A stretch of DNA of 64,000 nucleotides from Candidatus Parcubacteria bacterium (GTDB lineage Bacteria > Patescibacteria > Paceibacteria > UBA9973 > UBA918), in NCBI GenBank assembly GCA_021731405.1, contig JAKFXN010000001.1:114369-178368 (forward strand), in the 5' to 3' direction. A program made the translations under genes and the position numbers. Each line of letters starts with the position of its first letter. Within the stretch, counting starts at the first letter, position 1. Shown in pieces: positions 9,019-18,211 of this stretch. The notes beneath the pieces were generated by a model. It searched no databases. It saw only the letters and a list, made by a program, of their open reading frames with translations, and had not been told where the DNA came from.

Positions 9019-10023
9019 TTAGATTTTAGAAATAATCGCTCGCAACTCTCGAGCGAGAGCCTGTGAATCATGACGGATAAGACTACGCTTCATGGCGTCA
9101 CCAGGAGTAACCGCTGCTAGTTCTCCAGCAATGAGCGGGAGGGCTGTAATGGTACACAGATCGCCTTCACAGTTATTTATTACTGGATGATCTCCTTCTG
9201 CTTCATACTTTAAGACTAGCTCTTCAGGCATTGGGGCAGTATTGACGAGCACTGTGTCAGGCACCCTCCCAGAATACAAAGCGATTTCAGCTAGGTGCTC
9301 AGCAGCGTGCATACCGACCGTTTGGCCTTTTTTAGACATGAGATTACAGACGTATACTACATGGGCTTCTGAGGCCAAAAACGCCTCTTTAAAGCCTTTT
9401 GTGATGCAATTTGGGAGAATACTGGTATACAGGTCTCCTGGCCCCAAAACGAGCAAATTGGCGCCTTTTATGGCCTCAGCCGCTTCGGCTGTTATCCCTG
9501 CCTCGGGCGTCAGGGTAAGAGAGACGATTCGCGCGCCTTCTGCCTGTGGACTCGTCTCTTCAATGGCGTGTTGTCCCATAACTACTGTTCCATCATCGTA
9601 GGTGGCAACCAATTCGACATTGTCTGTAGTCACGGGAATCACTCGCCCCGCCACTTTCAAAATACGTGACGCTGCCTTGATTGCCTCCACTTCACTGCCG
9701 AGAATATCGGTCAAAGCAGTTAAAAATAAATTTCCGAAGTTGTGTCCTTCAAGACCGACGCCCTCTGTGAACCGATACAAGAAAAGTTGCCGCAACAGTG
9801 CATCGTGCTCATCCCCTTCTGCAGCAAGCGCCGTCAGAGCATTTCGCACATCACCAATTGGCAGAAGGCCAAACTCGTCACGAAGCCTTCCTGTTGAACC
9901 ACCAGAATCAGCCATGCTCACAATGGCACTGATATCGAGTTCGTTGGCATAGATGCGCAAACCCCTTAGCACCGTATGTGTACCTGTACCACCACCAATG
10001 ACAACGACGCGTTTTTTATTCAT
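9019..10023 (-). CDS. yvcK: YvcK/CofD-like UDP-sugar-binding protein
   Basis: A 334-residue protein starting VVVIGGGTGTHTVLRGL, with MADSGGSTGRLRDEFG and LPIGDVRNALTALA, the diagnostic motifs of the YvcK (GlmR) branch of the CofD superfamily. In Firmicutes and Actinobacteria this protein binds UDP-GlcNAc and tunes carbon flow into the cell wall; that role here is by analogy. I prefer the ATG at 10023 to 10044 because the first conserved strand begins right after it and a TATAAA-type hexamer lies just upstream. It is flanked by envelope genes. Confidence 0.88.
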   Translation of the reverse strand: MNKKRVVVIGGGTGTHTVLRGLRIYANELDISAIVSMADSGGSTGRLRDEFGLLPIGDVRNALTALAAEGDEHDALLRQLFLYRFTEGVGLEGHNFGNLFLTALTDILGSEVEAIKAASRILKVAGRVIPVTTDNVELVATYDDGTVVMGQHAIEETSPQAEGARIVSLTLTPEAGITAEAAEAIKGANLLVLGPGDLYTSILPNCITKGFKEAFLASEAHVVYVCNLMSKKGQTVGMHAAEHLAEIALYSGRVPDTVLVNTAPMPEELVLKYEAEGDHPVINNCEGDLCTITALPLIAGELAAVTPGDAMKRSLIRHDSQALARELRAIISKI

Positions 10024-10078
10024 GCTCTTTATAACTATCAGCAACTCAAAAAAGTATCTTTACAAACAAGTGAACGTA

Positions 10079-11500
10079 TTATGCACTCTTGGTTCTAGGC
10101 CAAAGCAAACTCACAAAAGCGAGAAGGAGTAAGCCAATAAAAAGAAGGTAGATGGTACGATTTGCGGTTGACTTAGTAGCTGTTGCCTCCCCCGCCACTT
10201 CATCTGAAGCAATCGAAATCACTTCCGTCTCTTCCTCTTCACTCGCTTCTGCGACTGCCGCTAGGCCAAAGCCAAAGGTGTCTGAATCAGCAACCTGCGC
10301 GAGCGGCACTAAAGACTCCTCCTGCGCTACGGGAGCAATGTCATCTAGGGCCACAGACTTTGTTCCGGCAAAACCCACCGCTGGAAGACTCGCTCCTACG
10401 AGCTGATTTTTGGTATTATAAAGACCAATCATTTCTTGTCCTCCGTTTGAAACACGACTTGCAGCAATAGTAATAGTGCTTAATGAAGCCATAATCGTAC
10501 GAGGTGGAAAAGTAATGTCTTTTGTACCTCGCAGCGTATATCCCGATATATCAACATCATACTTGGCGTCATTATTAACTTGGACAGTACCTGCACTTGT
10601 ACGAGTGACGGAAAATTTGACTGGCAAAATAGTAATCTCATGCCTGCCTACTTGAACATTCTTTTTATATTCAGCTCGAACAGTCACGACATAGGTACCT
10701 GGATAGGTGTAGGTATGAAATGGATTTTTTCCCTCTCCTACATATGAATCACCGAAGTTCCATTCGTAGCGAACTAGTTTTTCAAGCTCATCGTCTACAC
10801 CTCCCGTCTTTACGTTAAACGGTATGGCTTGGTGCACGTAGGCCACACTTTGCACATCGGGCAGGACGTTCAGTTTAATTTCTGGATTTTTTAGCCGTAT
10901 TGAGTCAGAAGATTTATTACTCCGTGAAGAAGAGCTTTTATTTGAGGTTGTGGTTGTGGTTGTGGTAGTAGCTGTTGTGTTATCAGATTCAACTTCCGGG
11001 GCAGGAGCCTCCTCTATACGCCCATTTCCGTTTACTTGCCCTGGGGTGGGTGTATCCGTGACCCAGCCACTGCTTTGATATTGGGCAGTTTCTTTGGTGA
11101 TGTTATCACCACCAATATTTTTCCAATCTTCTCCACCAGACACTTGATCAACCACTGCTCCGGCCGCAGTAAGCAGTGTGAGCGTAGCACCAGTATTTAC
11201 AAGCGCCCCCGTATAAATAAGAAAGGCTGTCCCAGCGGCTGAGGCATCACTGGTCCGTTCCAAGACAGCGTAAGAACCAGCCTCAATACTACCGGTAAGC
11301 GTAATAGAAAAATTCATCCCATCTTGTAGCACCCAACCGTCTACAGAGACAGAACTGTTGTCATTATTATAGAGCTCAATCCACTCGTGATTCGCAGAAG
11401 CAGCACTACCCATCCAAGCCACTTCATTGATACTTACCGCTGCCGTTACTGACTCAGTACTGAAAAGGAAGAAAAGGAGTATGTACAGGCAGGTACGCAT
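10079..11500 (-). CDS. Surface protein with lamin-tail (LTD) and PKD domains
   Basis: A 473-residue exported protein. There is an N-terminal signal peptide ending in SVTAA, an LTD domain (SINEVAWMGSAASANHEWIELYN, GWVLQDG) at about 23-155, a low-complexity T/S linker near 175-200, a PKD domain (YEWNFGDSYVGEG, HTYTYPGTYVVTV) at about 235-295, and a C-terminal membrane helix (LLFIGLLLLAFVSLLW) followed by basic residues. This layout implies a wall- or membrane-anchored surface protein. It lies 12 bases downstream of the TraG-like ATPase gene, so they may be co-transcribed. Confidence 0.8.
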   Translation of the reverse strand: MRTCLYILLFFLFSTESVTAAVSINEVAWMGSAASANHEWIELYNNDNSSVSVDGWVLQDGMNFSITLTGSIEAGSYAVLERTSDASAAGTAFLIYTGALVNTGATLTLLTAAGAVVDQVSGGEDWKNIGGDNITKETAQYQSSGWVTDTPTPGQVNGNGRIEEAPAPEVESDNTTATTTTTTTTSNKSSSSRSNKSSDSIRLKNPEIKLNVLPDVQSVAYVHQAIPFNVKTGGVDDELEKLVRYEWNFGDSYVGEGKNPFHTYTYPGTYVVTVRAEYKKNVQVGRHEITILPVKFSVTRTSAGTVQVNNDAKYDVDISGYTLRGTKDITFPPRTIMASLSTITIAASRVSNGGQEMIGLYNTKNQLVGASLPAVGFAGTKSVALDDIAPVAQEESLVPLAQVADSDTFGFGLAAVAEASEEEETEVISIASDEVAGEATATKSTANRTIYLLFIGLLLLAFVSLLWPRTKSA

Positions 11501-11512
11501 AGGGGTAATTAG

Positions 11513-13507
11513 TTATGAGGCAAATGGCGAACGTTCCGTGTTTGGCTCTTTAAAAAGACGTTCGATTTTTTTGGCATTGAGTGGATCATCTGCCTGACTT
11601 TCCGGCCGCTGCTCTAAGTCATTAAACGCGGCTTCAGCCTCTGCCGCCAGCTGCTCAAGCTCAGCTCTTCCTGGCTGCTCTGGTACTACCGACTGCGGCA
11701 CAAAGGGATTTTGTGTTTGTACAACAGCAATCTTTTCTTCATGTACAGTATCAACTGTCTCCCGCACAATACTGGTTTTTGTCGTTTCAGCTAGCCCTTT
11801 TGGCTCTACTTGTTTAAGCACCTCAGCTAGAGCGGAGCGTAAATGTGACGGTTCATTTTTAGTTGCGTTGACTACTTGGTTTTCGTTTTTTGTTTTTTTG
11901 ACTGTCTCAGCTTCACTTATCTTAGCGAGCACAGAACGCAAATCTGCTGGAGTTCGGGCTGGCTTCAATGCTTTGTGTTTTGCTTCATGGTCTTTGTGAG
12001 GTTCGCGGTTTTTGTCTCGCTCCAAAGGACGTCGTTCAGGCACAGCAACAACAACTGGCGCAGAGAGGCCTCCTTGTGGTCGAACCTGAGGAGTTGGCGA
12101 ACTTATCGGTTTAGAAAAATCTGGCACCGGTTGAACTGGTGTAGGTTTGGGTGCTGGTGTATTTGATTCAAACTGTCGTGGTGGGTTTTGTTTTTTAACC
12201 ACCGGCTCAGCTTTTATTGGTGTATGAAGATCGGTAATAATTTTTTCTACCGCTGCTCGATCTATGGTGAAATTTTTTCGACTTGCAGCCACCACCATTC
12301 CTTTGCACGACATATGTGGGCGCTCAACCGGTGGCAGTGTTACCGCCGAAAATGGCTGCGAGCCAATCCCGTCTATCATAAGGGTCAGATAAATCTGTGC
12401 AAATCCAAGGTTTACCAAGTCGGTTGCCAAAAACCGTGGAGTGAATACGGTCTCCAGCACCTCAGCATCAAAAGGACCAACCCTGAACGATACCGTCGTA
12501 CCAACGTTACCAAAAACAGCATCGCGCACCTCCTCTTCCATCTGCTCAATATACTGGTGAGCGATAATGAGGTTAAGGTGATACTTACGGGCTTCAGAGA
12601 GGATATTGGCAAACGTAGCATTAGCAAAGGACTGGAATTCATCAACATAAAAATAAAAGTTCGGCATTGAACGCATCTGCTCTACTGGTAAATCAGCGCG
12701 ACTCATAGCAGCGAGATAGATACGGGTGGTAAGCATTGAACCAAGCAGGTTGGCGTTGGTTTCACCTACAAGACCTTTAGACAAGTTCATGATGAGGATT
12801 TTTTTCTCATCCATGATTTTTCGAATATCAAAACTTGAATGGGGTTGCCCAATGATATTACGAATCAGAGGGTTACCGGTAAACTGTCCAATTTTGTTTT
12901 GAATAGCTGGCAGAGCCTCCGCCGCAAAGCGATCAGTGTAGTTGGCGAACTCCTCAGTCCAAAACGCTTTTACTGCTGGATCCTTACAATAATTCACCAC
13001 CTGGGTACGATAGGCTTTATCTGAAAAAAGCCGATTCACTGAAAGCAGGGTCGTGTCTGGATACTCAATCAAAACCAAAAGAGCGTTGGTGAGAATGTAC
13101 TCCATACGAGCACTCCAAGCATCTACCCAAATCTTCTTAAAAGTAGACATAAGGCCCGAAACCACCAAGTGACGCTTGTCTGGACCAACGTCCTCCATCA
13201 CGTTAAAAGAAACGGGATTGTTCAAATCAAACGGCGCAAAATACACCACGTCATTAATTCGGTGTTCAGGCACATAATCAAGCAGCGTCTCTGCCGCAGA
13301 ACCGTGTGGGTCGATAAAGGCCATCCCTTCGCCATTTTGAATATCCTGCGCTGCCATGTTTTCAAGCAGCGTCGACTTACCCATACCCGTCTTCCCCACC
13401 ACGTACATGTGTCGCTGCCTATCTTTGGCTTTAATACCAAAAGGTATCTGTCGCCCCCGAGCGTCAGTTTTTGCAAAAAAGGTAATTTTTTCTGGATCAA
13501 AACCCAT
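11513..13507 (-). CDS. TraG/VirD4-like (type IV secretion-related) ATPase
   Basis: A 664-residue P-loop ATPase. Walker A is GKTGMGKST at residues 38-46 and Walker B is FYFYVDEFQSF near residue 300; AHQYIEQM further on is the expected sensor-type region. Related coupling or DUF87-type ATPases are widespread in CPR, where they are thought to power DNA or pilus-like transport. The C-terminal 250 residues are low-complexity, rich in proline, lysine and glutamate. I chose the ATG at 13507 over 13528: a TATACT box ends 11 bases upstream of it and the longer form adds only hydrophobic residues read from the promoter. Confidence 0.8.
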   Translation of the reverse strand: MGFDPEKITFFAKTDARGRQIPFGIKAKDRQRHMYVVGKTGMGKSTLLENMAAQDIQNGEGMAFIDPHGSAAETLLDYVPEHRINDVVYFAPFDLNNPVSFNVMEDVGPDKRHLVVSGLMSTFKKIWVDAWSARMEYILTNALLVLIEYPDTTLLSVNRLFSDKAYRTQVVNYCKDPAVKAFWTEEFANYTDRFAAEALPAIQNKIGQFTGNPLIRNIIGQPHSSFDIRKIMDEKKILIMNLSKGLVGETNANLLGSMLTTRIYLAAMSRADLPVEQMRSMPNFYFYVDEFQSFANATFANILSEARKYHLNLIIAHQYIEQMEEEVRDAVFGNVGTTVSFRVGPFDAEVLETVFTPRFLATDLVNLGFAQIYLTLMIDGIGSQPFSAVTLPPVERPHMSCKGMVVAASRKNFTIDRAAVEKIITDLHTPIKAEPVVKKQNPPRQFESNTPAPKPTPVQPVPDFSKPISSPTPQVRPQGGLSAPVVVAVPERRPLERDKNREPHKDHEAKHKALKPARTPADLRSVLAKISEAETVKKTKNENQVVNATKNEPSHLRSALAEVLKQVEPKGLAETTKTSIVRETVDTVHEEKIAVVQTQNPFVPQSVVPEQPGRAELEQLAAEAEAAFNDLEQRPESQADDPLNAKKIERLFKEPNTERSPFAS

Positions 13508-13530
13508 ATATAGAAATAAGTATAGCAAAT

Positions 13531-13565
13531 AAAAGCCCCAGCACCTTGCGGTGCTGGGACTTTTG
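13531..13565 (-). terminator. Intrinsic terminator
   Basis: A 9-bp perfect stem (CCCAGCACC/GGTGCTGGG) with a TTGC loop at 13537-13558, flanked by A and T runs on both sides. It should end the minus-strand unit 15315-13575; the promoter of the TraG-like gene follows directly. Confidence 0.85.
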
Positions 13566-13574
13566 TCTTATCTA

Positions 13575-13811
13575 TTATTCACTGGCTTTTTTCTTTGCGT
13601 TTGCAATTGCCTCAAGAGTCAACAAAGCAGCTTCGTCTCTATCTGCTTCTGCCTTTAATGCTTTTTGAATAATTTCCATTTCTGTATCTGGATCTCGCAC
13701 TAGGTTATCAAAGATATTTGAGTAGATGTGATGACCTTCTGTGGCTTCCATTTTTTCCAAACCGTCTCTGTCACCTTCCGTGTGTTTAATGCGTAGTTTT
13801 TCGATACCCAT
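13575..13811 (-). CDS. Small acidic/basic protein of unknown function
   Basis: A 78-residue protein (MGIEKLRIKHTEGDRDGLEK at the start, alanine- and lysine-rich helical end). No membrane segment or known motif is visible; the C-terminal half is predicted by eye to be one long helix. A longer frame to 13892 exists but its first 27 residues overlap the carboxypeptidase gene in another frame, so I use the ATG at 13811, 10 bases after the stop of the upstream gene. Probably co-transcribed with it. Confidence 0.6.
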   Translation of the reverse strand: MGIEKLRIKHTEGDRDGLEKMEATEGHHIYSNIFDNLVRDPDTEMEIIQKALKAEADRDEAALLTLEAIANAKKKASE

Positions 13812-13821
13812 ACAAAGTGTA

Positions 13822-15315
13822 TTAGCTACTAAAGCGTTCTTCGGCATACCGCAATAACTCCACCACGTCTGCATTCCGATTCTCTGAGCCAAGAATAATA
13901 ATCGCCACCACTCTCGTAGTTCCCTTCACGTTAATTGTATGAAGAGTGAGTGAGGTTTGTCCAGCAGCAATCGTCTCTCCTACCTTGCCCCCAATAAAGT
14001 TTTCTAAATCCTCTACTTTATTAAAATTCACTAATTCACCAAACTCTCCACCGACATAGTCAGTTTTAATATTTTGGTTGGCGGTCAGTTCCAGGATAAA
14101 GCTTCGATTGGTGTAGATGTATTGTGCCAAACGAAGAAGATCACTCAAAGACGAGGTATTTTCAGCGCTTAAACCTGACGGGTCAGCAAAATGTGAGTCC
14201 ACCATACCAAGGGCGAGTGCCTTCTCATTCATCTTAGCCACAAAGCTCTCTTGCCCGAGCTGCGCCGCTATCACTTCAGCCGCTTCATTTGAGGATTCTA
14301 CTAACAATAGCTGCAGTAAGCTGTACATGGAAACACGACTTCTATCACCCAGCCGAGGAACAAGAGACTGTACAAAGGTGGGTTCGTTTACAAACACATA
14401 ACTATCGAGATTGATGTACTCTGCCGCCACAAGCGCTGTCATCAGCTTTGCTACTGAGGCTATAGGCGCAACCGTGGTAAGGTCACTTGAAGCGAGGACG
14501 GTACTGCTTTCGACATCAGCAATCAAATAGTGTGGGGTTTTGAGCTCAGGGATTTTTGGTTCGTAGACAAACTGATCTTCCTCAAAAGACGCTTCGTGTA
14601 CGAGCACAGGGATACCTTCCCTTACTATTTTATATAAGCGTTCTGCATCTTCTGTTTCAAGGCGAATTCCACCAATTGCTTCGTCACTATCGACAAGCGT
14701 CCCGTCCGCAAACTCAGGCCAGCCGTGAATAAAGAAATTGCCTTGAAACATAATTGTCCACGGCTGATACATCTGTCCCAGGTTCGAGAAGTATTGTTCT
14801 TTTTTATTTTCTACCTGATATAAACCAGCTGGGGTTTCCCACCACGTACCGCGCTCGCCCTTTGCCAGTATTTCCATACTCTCAGTTAAGACGCCAGCTT
14901 CAAAATAACGCAGCTGCATTTGGGTTAAATCGACTTCAATAAAATCCGCTTCCGCTTCAACAAAAGCTTCTCGTGTTTCTTTAAAGAAAGTTGGTTGGGC
15001 AAGCGCAATTTGTACACCGTAGTTGAGCGGCTTAAGTATTGTTGCTTCCCCTGTCCCTACCGACACCTGCATAGCCGGAGCGCTGGCCACCGACGCCAGA
15101 GACTGGACGCCGAGCATACTGGCCGACAAAATAAAAACCATCACAGAAAGCGGAATTAAAAGTGCAGCTGCGTACGTATCAATTTTTTTAAGCGCTTTCC
15201 TGCTTGCGCTCGGGGCTTTTTTGGGGCGCGGAATAAGCATCCCATTGCCGGGAGTTGGAATATCTTCTTCATGTCGCACAGCGTAAAACCGACGAGTCGA
15301 TGTTTCGTCTCTCAT
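13822..15315 (-). CDS. D-alanyl-D-alanine carboxypeptidase (S11) fused to a degenerate YkuD domain
   Basis: A 497-residue membrane-anchored protein: a transmembrane segment near residues 50-75, a YkuD (L,D-transpeptidase)-like domain around 135-250, and a peptidase S11 domain at about 265-495. In the YkuD part the usual HG...GCIRL becomes IHGWPEF...IGGIRL, so the catalytic cysteine is replaced by glycine. In the S11 part SVAK (serine nucleophile and lysine) and SSN are intact, but the KTG motif reads KVG (GGKVGETIA). It should trim peptidoglycan stem peptides outside the membrane, with the YkuD part possibly binding only. TATGAT ends 9 bases before the ATG. Confidence 0.8.
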   Translation of the reverse strand: MRDETSTRRFYAVRHEEDIPTPGNGMLIPRPKKAPSASRKALKKIDTYAAALLIPLSVMVFILSASMLGVQSLASVASAPAMQVSVGTGEATILKPLNYGVQIALAQPTFFKETREAFVEAEADFIEVDLTQMQLRYFEAGVLTESMEILAKGERGTWWETPAGLYQVENKKEQYFSNLGQMYQPWTIMFQGNFFIHGWPEFADGTLVDSDEAIGGIRLETEDAERLYKIVREGIPVLVHEASFEEDQFVYEPKIPELKTPHYLIADVESSTVLASSDLTTVAPIASVAKLMTALVAAEYINLDSYVFVNEPTFVQSLVPRLGDRSRVSMYSLLQLLLVESSNEAAEVIAAQLGQESFVAKMNEKALALGMVDSHFADPSGLSAENTSSLSDLLRLAQYIYTNRSFILELTANQNIKTDYVGGEFGELVNFNKVEDLENFIGGKVGETIAAGQTSLTLHTINVKGTTRVVAIIILGSENRNADVVELLRYAEERFSS

Positions 15316-15374
15316 ACCATACTAATCATACAGTACAAGTTGCTGTATATAGGGCTTTTTAGCCACAACTTAGA

Positions 15375-16700
15375 CTACTCTAGGGCTACTTCGTACGTCT
15401 CAGGTGCCAAGAGTGCACCCTTGGTATATATATTTGAAGGTGCCCATATCATCCACGACATTACCCCAGCATCATAACTCGCCTGTATCTGGGTTCGTAC
15501 TTCCGCTACATCGTAGTTACCCCCATAATCAAAATCTTGTATCCAAGTACGAAGTCGATCACCGGTAAAAACTGGCTTGGTATACACCGCCGGTGTTGAG
15601 GTACCAACTCGCTCATGCTTAAAGCCTGCCATGCGCGTGGTACTAGCTTGCATACGCGCAACGCCTGAAGACATCGCATGGTACACAATCTTGTACGGCA
15701 CAAGGTTTGGGTCACCAAGTCCGAGGTAATCATCCGGATAATGTGAGGGATATACCATCGGCGCAATAAAATCAAAGTATGGAGCAGCACGCTCCTGTAC
15801 TTGTCCGATAGACAGGTCGTCAAAGTTGGTGGTAGTCATCCCGAAGAGGTCAGCTGAAGTCCATGGTGTTGGAACAGTGCGACCAGTATTTTCGTGTCGA
15901 TACTTAGCAAAGCGCGCTGGGTCATCAAGCGCTTTATTGAGGTATTCAAAAAACGCTTCGAGATTTGCTTGTTTGTCCCCTGGCCATTCACTGCCGTTGG
16001 TGTGCGGGAATGAGATGTCTTGCATATTTCCGTCACTTGGATAACGCACATAGTCGAAGTTGAGTTCATCAAAACCAAGGTTGTAGGAATCAATTGAAAG
16101 ATTAATGATATGTTCCCAGTACTCGCGAGCAGCCACATCAATAAACGAAAGTCCTTTACCATCTTTCCAGACAGTTACTCCGTCGCTCTTTTTTACCGCT
16201 AAGTGCGGAAATCGCTGTGCATGAAAAGGATCTTGAAATACCGTAATACGTCCAATGACAAAAATATTTTGCTCGTGGAGCTCGGCTACAAGCTCACGCA
16301 TATCCCTCGCTCCACAACGAGCGTCCGCCCAAGCTGGTTGCCACTCGGCATGGTCTGGGGAAAATGAAATTGTGCCTGAATAATCTTTGATATCAATGAT
16401 GACACTATTTATTTCGGTCTCACTCATAAGCTTGAGAAGTTTCTCACGGAAGCTTGGCGTGCCAGCGACACAGGAAGTCATGTATATCGCCTTCACCTGA
16501 GGCGGTAGTGGGACATGTTTCACTGCCTCGCGTGTATCTGGTGGAGTACTTTCTGCCTGCTCTGCCGCACGAGACTCACCTTCTGCCATTTGCGCAGTTG
16601 CTTTTTGGTACGACAAATCAGCGCGTGGAATAGACGTGTAGCTGAGGACTGCAAGCAGTCCTACAAATACCATGAGACCGATACTCACGTGTTTATGCAT
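15375..16700 (-). CDS. DUF4015-type putative glycoside hydrolase, exported
   Basis: A 441-residue protein. It starts with a membrane/signal segment (SIGLMVFVGLLAVLSYTSI), then a TIM-barrel-like domain with VKAIYMTSCVAGTP, INSVIIDIKDYSGTISF, LGFDELNFDYVRYPSDG and FDFIAPMVYPSHY, which I recognise as the DUF4015 (putative glycosyl hydrolase) family. Acidic residues in DELNFDYVRYP are the likely catalytic region. The start is at 16700: TACAAT ends 9 bases upstream, while the longer frame to 16829 runs into the neighbouring gene. Role in wall or glycan turnover is inferred. Confidence 0.75.
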   Translation of the reverse strand: MHKHVSIGLMVFVGLLAVLSYTSIPRADLSYQKATAQMAEGESRAAEQAESTPPDTREAVKHVPLPPQVKAIYMTSCVAGTPSFREKLLKLMSETEINSVIIDIKDYSGTISFSPDHAEWQPAWADARCGARDMRELVAELHEQNIFVIGRITVFQDPFHAQRFPHLAVKKSDGVTVWKDGKGLSFIDVAAREYWEHIINLSIDSYNLGFDELNFDYVRYPSDGNMQDISFPHTNGSEWPGDKQANLEAFFEYLNKALDDPARFAKYRHENTGRTVPTPWTSADLFGMTTTNFDDLSIGQVQERAAPYFDFIAPMVYPSHYPDDYLGLGDPNLVPYKIVYHAMSSGVARMQASTTRMAGFKHERVGTSTPAVYTKPVFTGDRLRTWIQDFDYGGNYDVAEVRTQIQASYDAGVMSWMIWAPSNIYTKGALLAPETYEVALE

Positions 16701-16707
16701 AATAGTT

Positions 16708-16950
16708 CTATTGTAACTCTCTCTCGGTGAAGAGTTGTTTGGTTGTCTCCATAAATGAACCGTCTCCTCGTTCCCCATTTCCGTGATCAATCCGAGCAAA
16801 GTAGAGCGCTCGACGGAGCATGTACCCAATCAAAATAAGAAATCCACCAGCCCCAGCAATTGCGAATTGTTTCCAGTCTTCGGGAATACCAAGAAATGGT
16901 AAGAGTGTCAGGATGATGCCAATGCAAAATACGAGCGTTTCTTTAGACAT
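16708..16950 (-). CDS. Small membrane protein
   Basis: An 80-residue protein with two hydrophobic segments (LVFCIGIILTLLPFLG and FAIAGAGGFLILIGYML) and a charged C-terminal tail. No family recognised. The ATG at 16950 is preceded 6 bases upstream by TATACT, the tightest leaderless arrangement in this region; the six residues of the longer frame would come from the promoter itself. Confidence 0.7.
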   Translation of the reverse strand: MSKETLVFCIGIILTLLPFLGIPEDWKQFAIAGAGGFLILIGYMLRRALYFARIDHGNGERGDGSFMETTKQLFTERELQ

Positions 16951-17030
16951 ACTAGGAGTATACCCCACACTATCTTTAAAACCAAAATGTGGACTACAAA
17001 GACCATGATATTTACATTTAACAATAGAAA

Positions 17031-17057
17031 AACCCAGACCTGACGGTCTGGGTTTCT
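17031..17057 (-). terminator. Intrinsic terminator of the 17079-17384 cassette
   Basis: A 10-bp perfect stem AACCCAGACC/GGTCTGGGTT with a TGAC loop. On the minus strand it runs into TTTTTC, downstream of the small gene at 17079. Confidence 0.85.
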
Positions 17058-17078
17058 TGGAGGAGCGAACGACGTTCG

Positions 17079-17384
17079 CTAATGGTTGCCCGCGAAGCGC
17101 GGGACATTCACCGGATACGGCACGATCGGTGACAGCATCATGTTCGGCCGCTGTTGCTGCTGAACCCGAACCCTCGGCTCAGAGGGTAAACAAGCGGCAC
17201 CAAGGCCGTGTTTTTTCATCGCCTCAAAAAGTTTGAGGTACCGCACTTCAATGCCGGGTTTGGGCGTTTGACCAGCTTGCAATTCGCGAGCCCGGTTTAC
17301 ACCAATCTCTGTCACTACTGCCTGCACCTGAGACTTGAGCTCATGAAGCGTGAGTCCCGAGTAATCATCAACAACTGCTGCCAT
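17079..17384 (-). CDS. Unknown 101-residue protein in an SD-type cassette
   Basis: No family recognised. The first 55 residues (LTLHELKSQVQAVVTEIGVN and onward) look helical, and the tail is rich in proline, glutamine and arginine. Unlike its neighbours the gene has a strong Shine-Dalgarno, GGAGG 9 bases before the ATG, a consensus-like promoter at 17459-17432 and its own terminator. It fills the gap between rsmI and the membrane protein at 16950. The complete signal set and higher GC suggest an acquired or specially regulated cassette. Confidence 0.65.
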   Translation of the reverse strand: MAAVVDDYSGLTLHELKSQVQAVVTEIGVNRARELQAGQTPKPGIEVRYLKLFEAMKKHGLGAACLPSEPRVRVQQQQRPNMMLSPIVPYPVNVPRFAGNH

Positions 17385-17431
17385 AACGAAACACCTCCAA
17401 AATAGGTATGAGGAACAAAAAGACAGCCCAC

Positions 17432-17459
17432 ATCATACAAGGCTATAGCTTATTGTCAA
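17432..17459 (-). promoter_or_regulatory. Sigma-70-type promoter
   Basis: TTGACA at 17459-17454 and TATGAT at 17437-17432 with a 16-base spacer. The -35 box overlaps the stop codon of rsmI. It drives the small gene starting at 17384 with a 5' UTR of about 40 bases. Confidence 0.75.
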
Positions 17460-18142
17460 CGACAGTCCACCAACACCACGTATTCGCCTCGAACCTTATC
17501 GGGATGGTCTATAAAGTAGGTCAAAACTTCCTCCGCACTACCAGAAACTAATTCTTCAAATAGCTTGGTAATTTCACGCGCAACAATTACTTTTGTCTCC
17601 GTTGGAAGTGTCTCCTTGAGCGATTCGAGCGCCTTCATAATACGATGCGGCGATTCGAAGAAAATAACTGGGTGGTCGTAGTTTTCTAAATCTTTAAAAA
17701 AAGTTTGTCTTCCCTTCTTTTGTGGCACAAAGCCTAAAAATGAAAATTGATTACCAGCCAGTCCAGCGATAGAAAAAGCAGCGGTGACAGCCGAAGCGCC
17801 AGGAACGGCATCAATGCGGATACCACCAATCTCACGCAACTTCTCAACTAAGAATACGCCAGGGTCAGAAACTCCAGGCGTACCGGCGTCAGACACTAGC
17901 GCTATTTGTTTACCAGCTTCTATATCAGCCACCACTTCGGCATGAACTTTTTCACTCGTGTGGGCATCATAGCGTTTGAGGATGGTTTTAATATCATAGT
18001 GCTTGAGGAGGTTGCCAGTCACGCGCGTATCTTCACAGAGTACGTAGTCTACTTCACTCAAAATACGTAGCGCGCGCATTGTAATATCCTCCATGTTTCC
18101 AATGGGGGTAGCGACTACGAAGAGTGTTCCGACTTTTGACAT
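17456..18142 (-). CDS. rsmI: 16S rRNA (cytidine-1402-2'-O)-methyltransferase
   Basis: A 228-residue tetrapyrrole-methylase-fold protein with all RsmI hallmarks: LFVVATPIGNMEDITMRALRIL at the N-terminus, LCEDTRVTGNLL, VSDAGTPGVSDPG, and VPGASAVTAAF. It 2'-O-methylates C1402 in the decoding centre of 16S rRNA. Length is slightly shorter than the E. coli protein, as in many CPR. A TAGCTT hexamer ends 6 bases before the ATG and there is no Shine-Dalgarno, so a leaderless mRNA is likely. Confidence 0.95.
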   Translation of the reverse strand: MSKVGTLFVVATPIGNMEDITMRALRILSEVDYVLCEDTRVTGNLLKHYDIKTILKRYDAHTSEKVHAEVVADIEAGKQIALVSDAGTPGVSDPGVFLVEKLREIGGIRIDAVPGASAVTAAFSIAGLAGNQFSFLGFVPQKKGRQTFFKDLENYDHPVIFFESPHRIMKALESLKETLPTETKVIVAREITKLFEELVSGSAEEVLTYFIDHPDKVRGEYVVLVDCR

Positions 18143-18173
18143 AGCCCTAAGCTATCATTCATCGAGGCAAATG

Positions 18174-18204
18174 AAAAGGCGGGGCATAAATGCTCCCGCC
18201 TTTT
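18174..18204 (-). terminator. Intrinsic terminator of the 18212-18661 cassette
   Basis: A GC-rich stem (AAGGCGGG...CCCGCCTT) with a short inner GCA/TGC pairing, ending in TTTT on the minus strand. It follows the stop at 18212. Confidence 0.8.
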
Positions 18205-18211
18205 GTATGGC

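Noticed and set aside
10900..10980. Repetitive threonine/serine stretch that looks like a short tandem repeat
   Set aside because: It is a low-complexity linker in the LTD/PKD surface protein, not a CRISPR array; no spacer-repeat pattern anywhere in the window.
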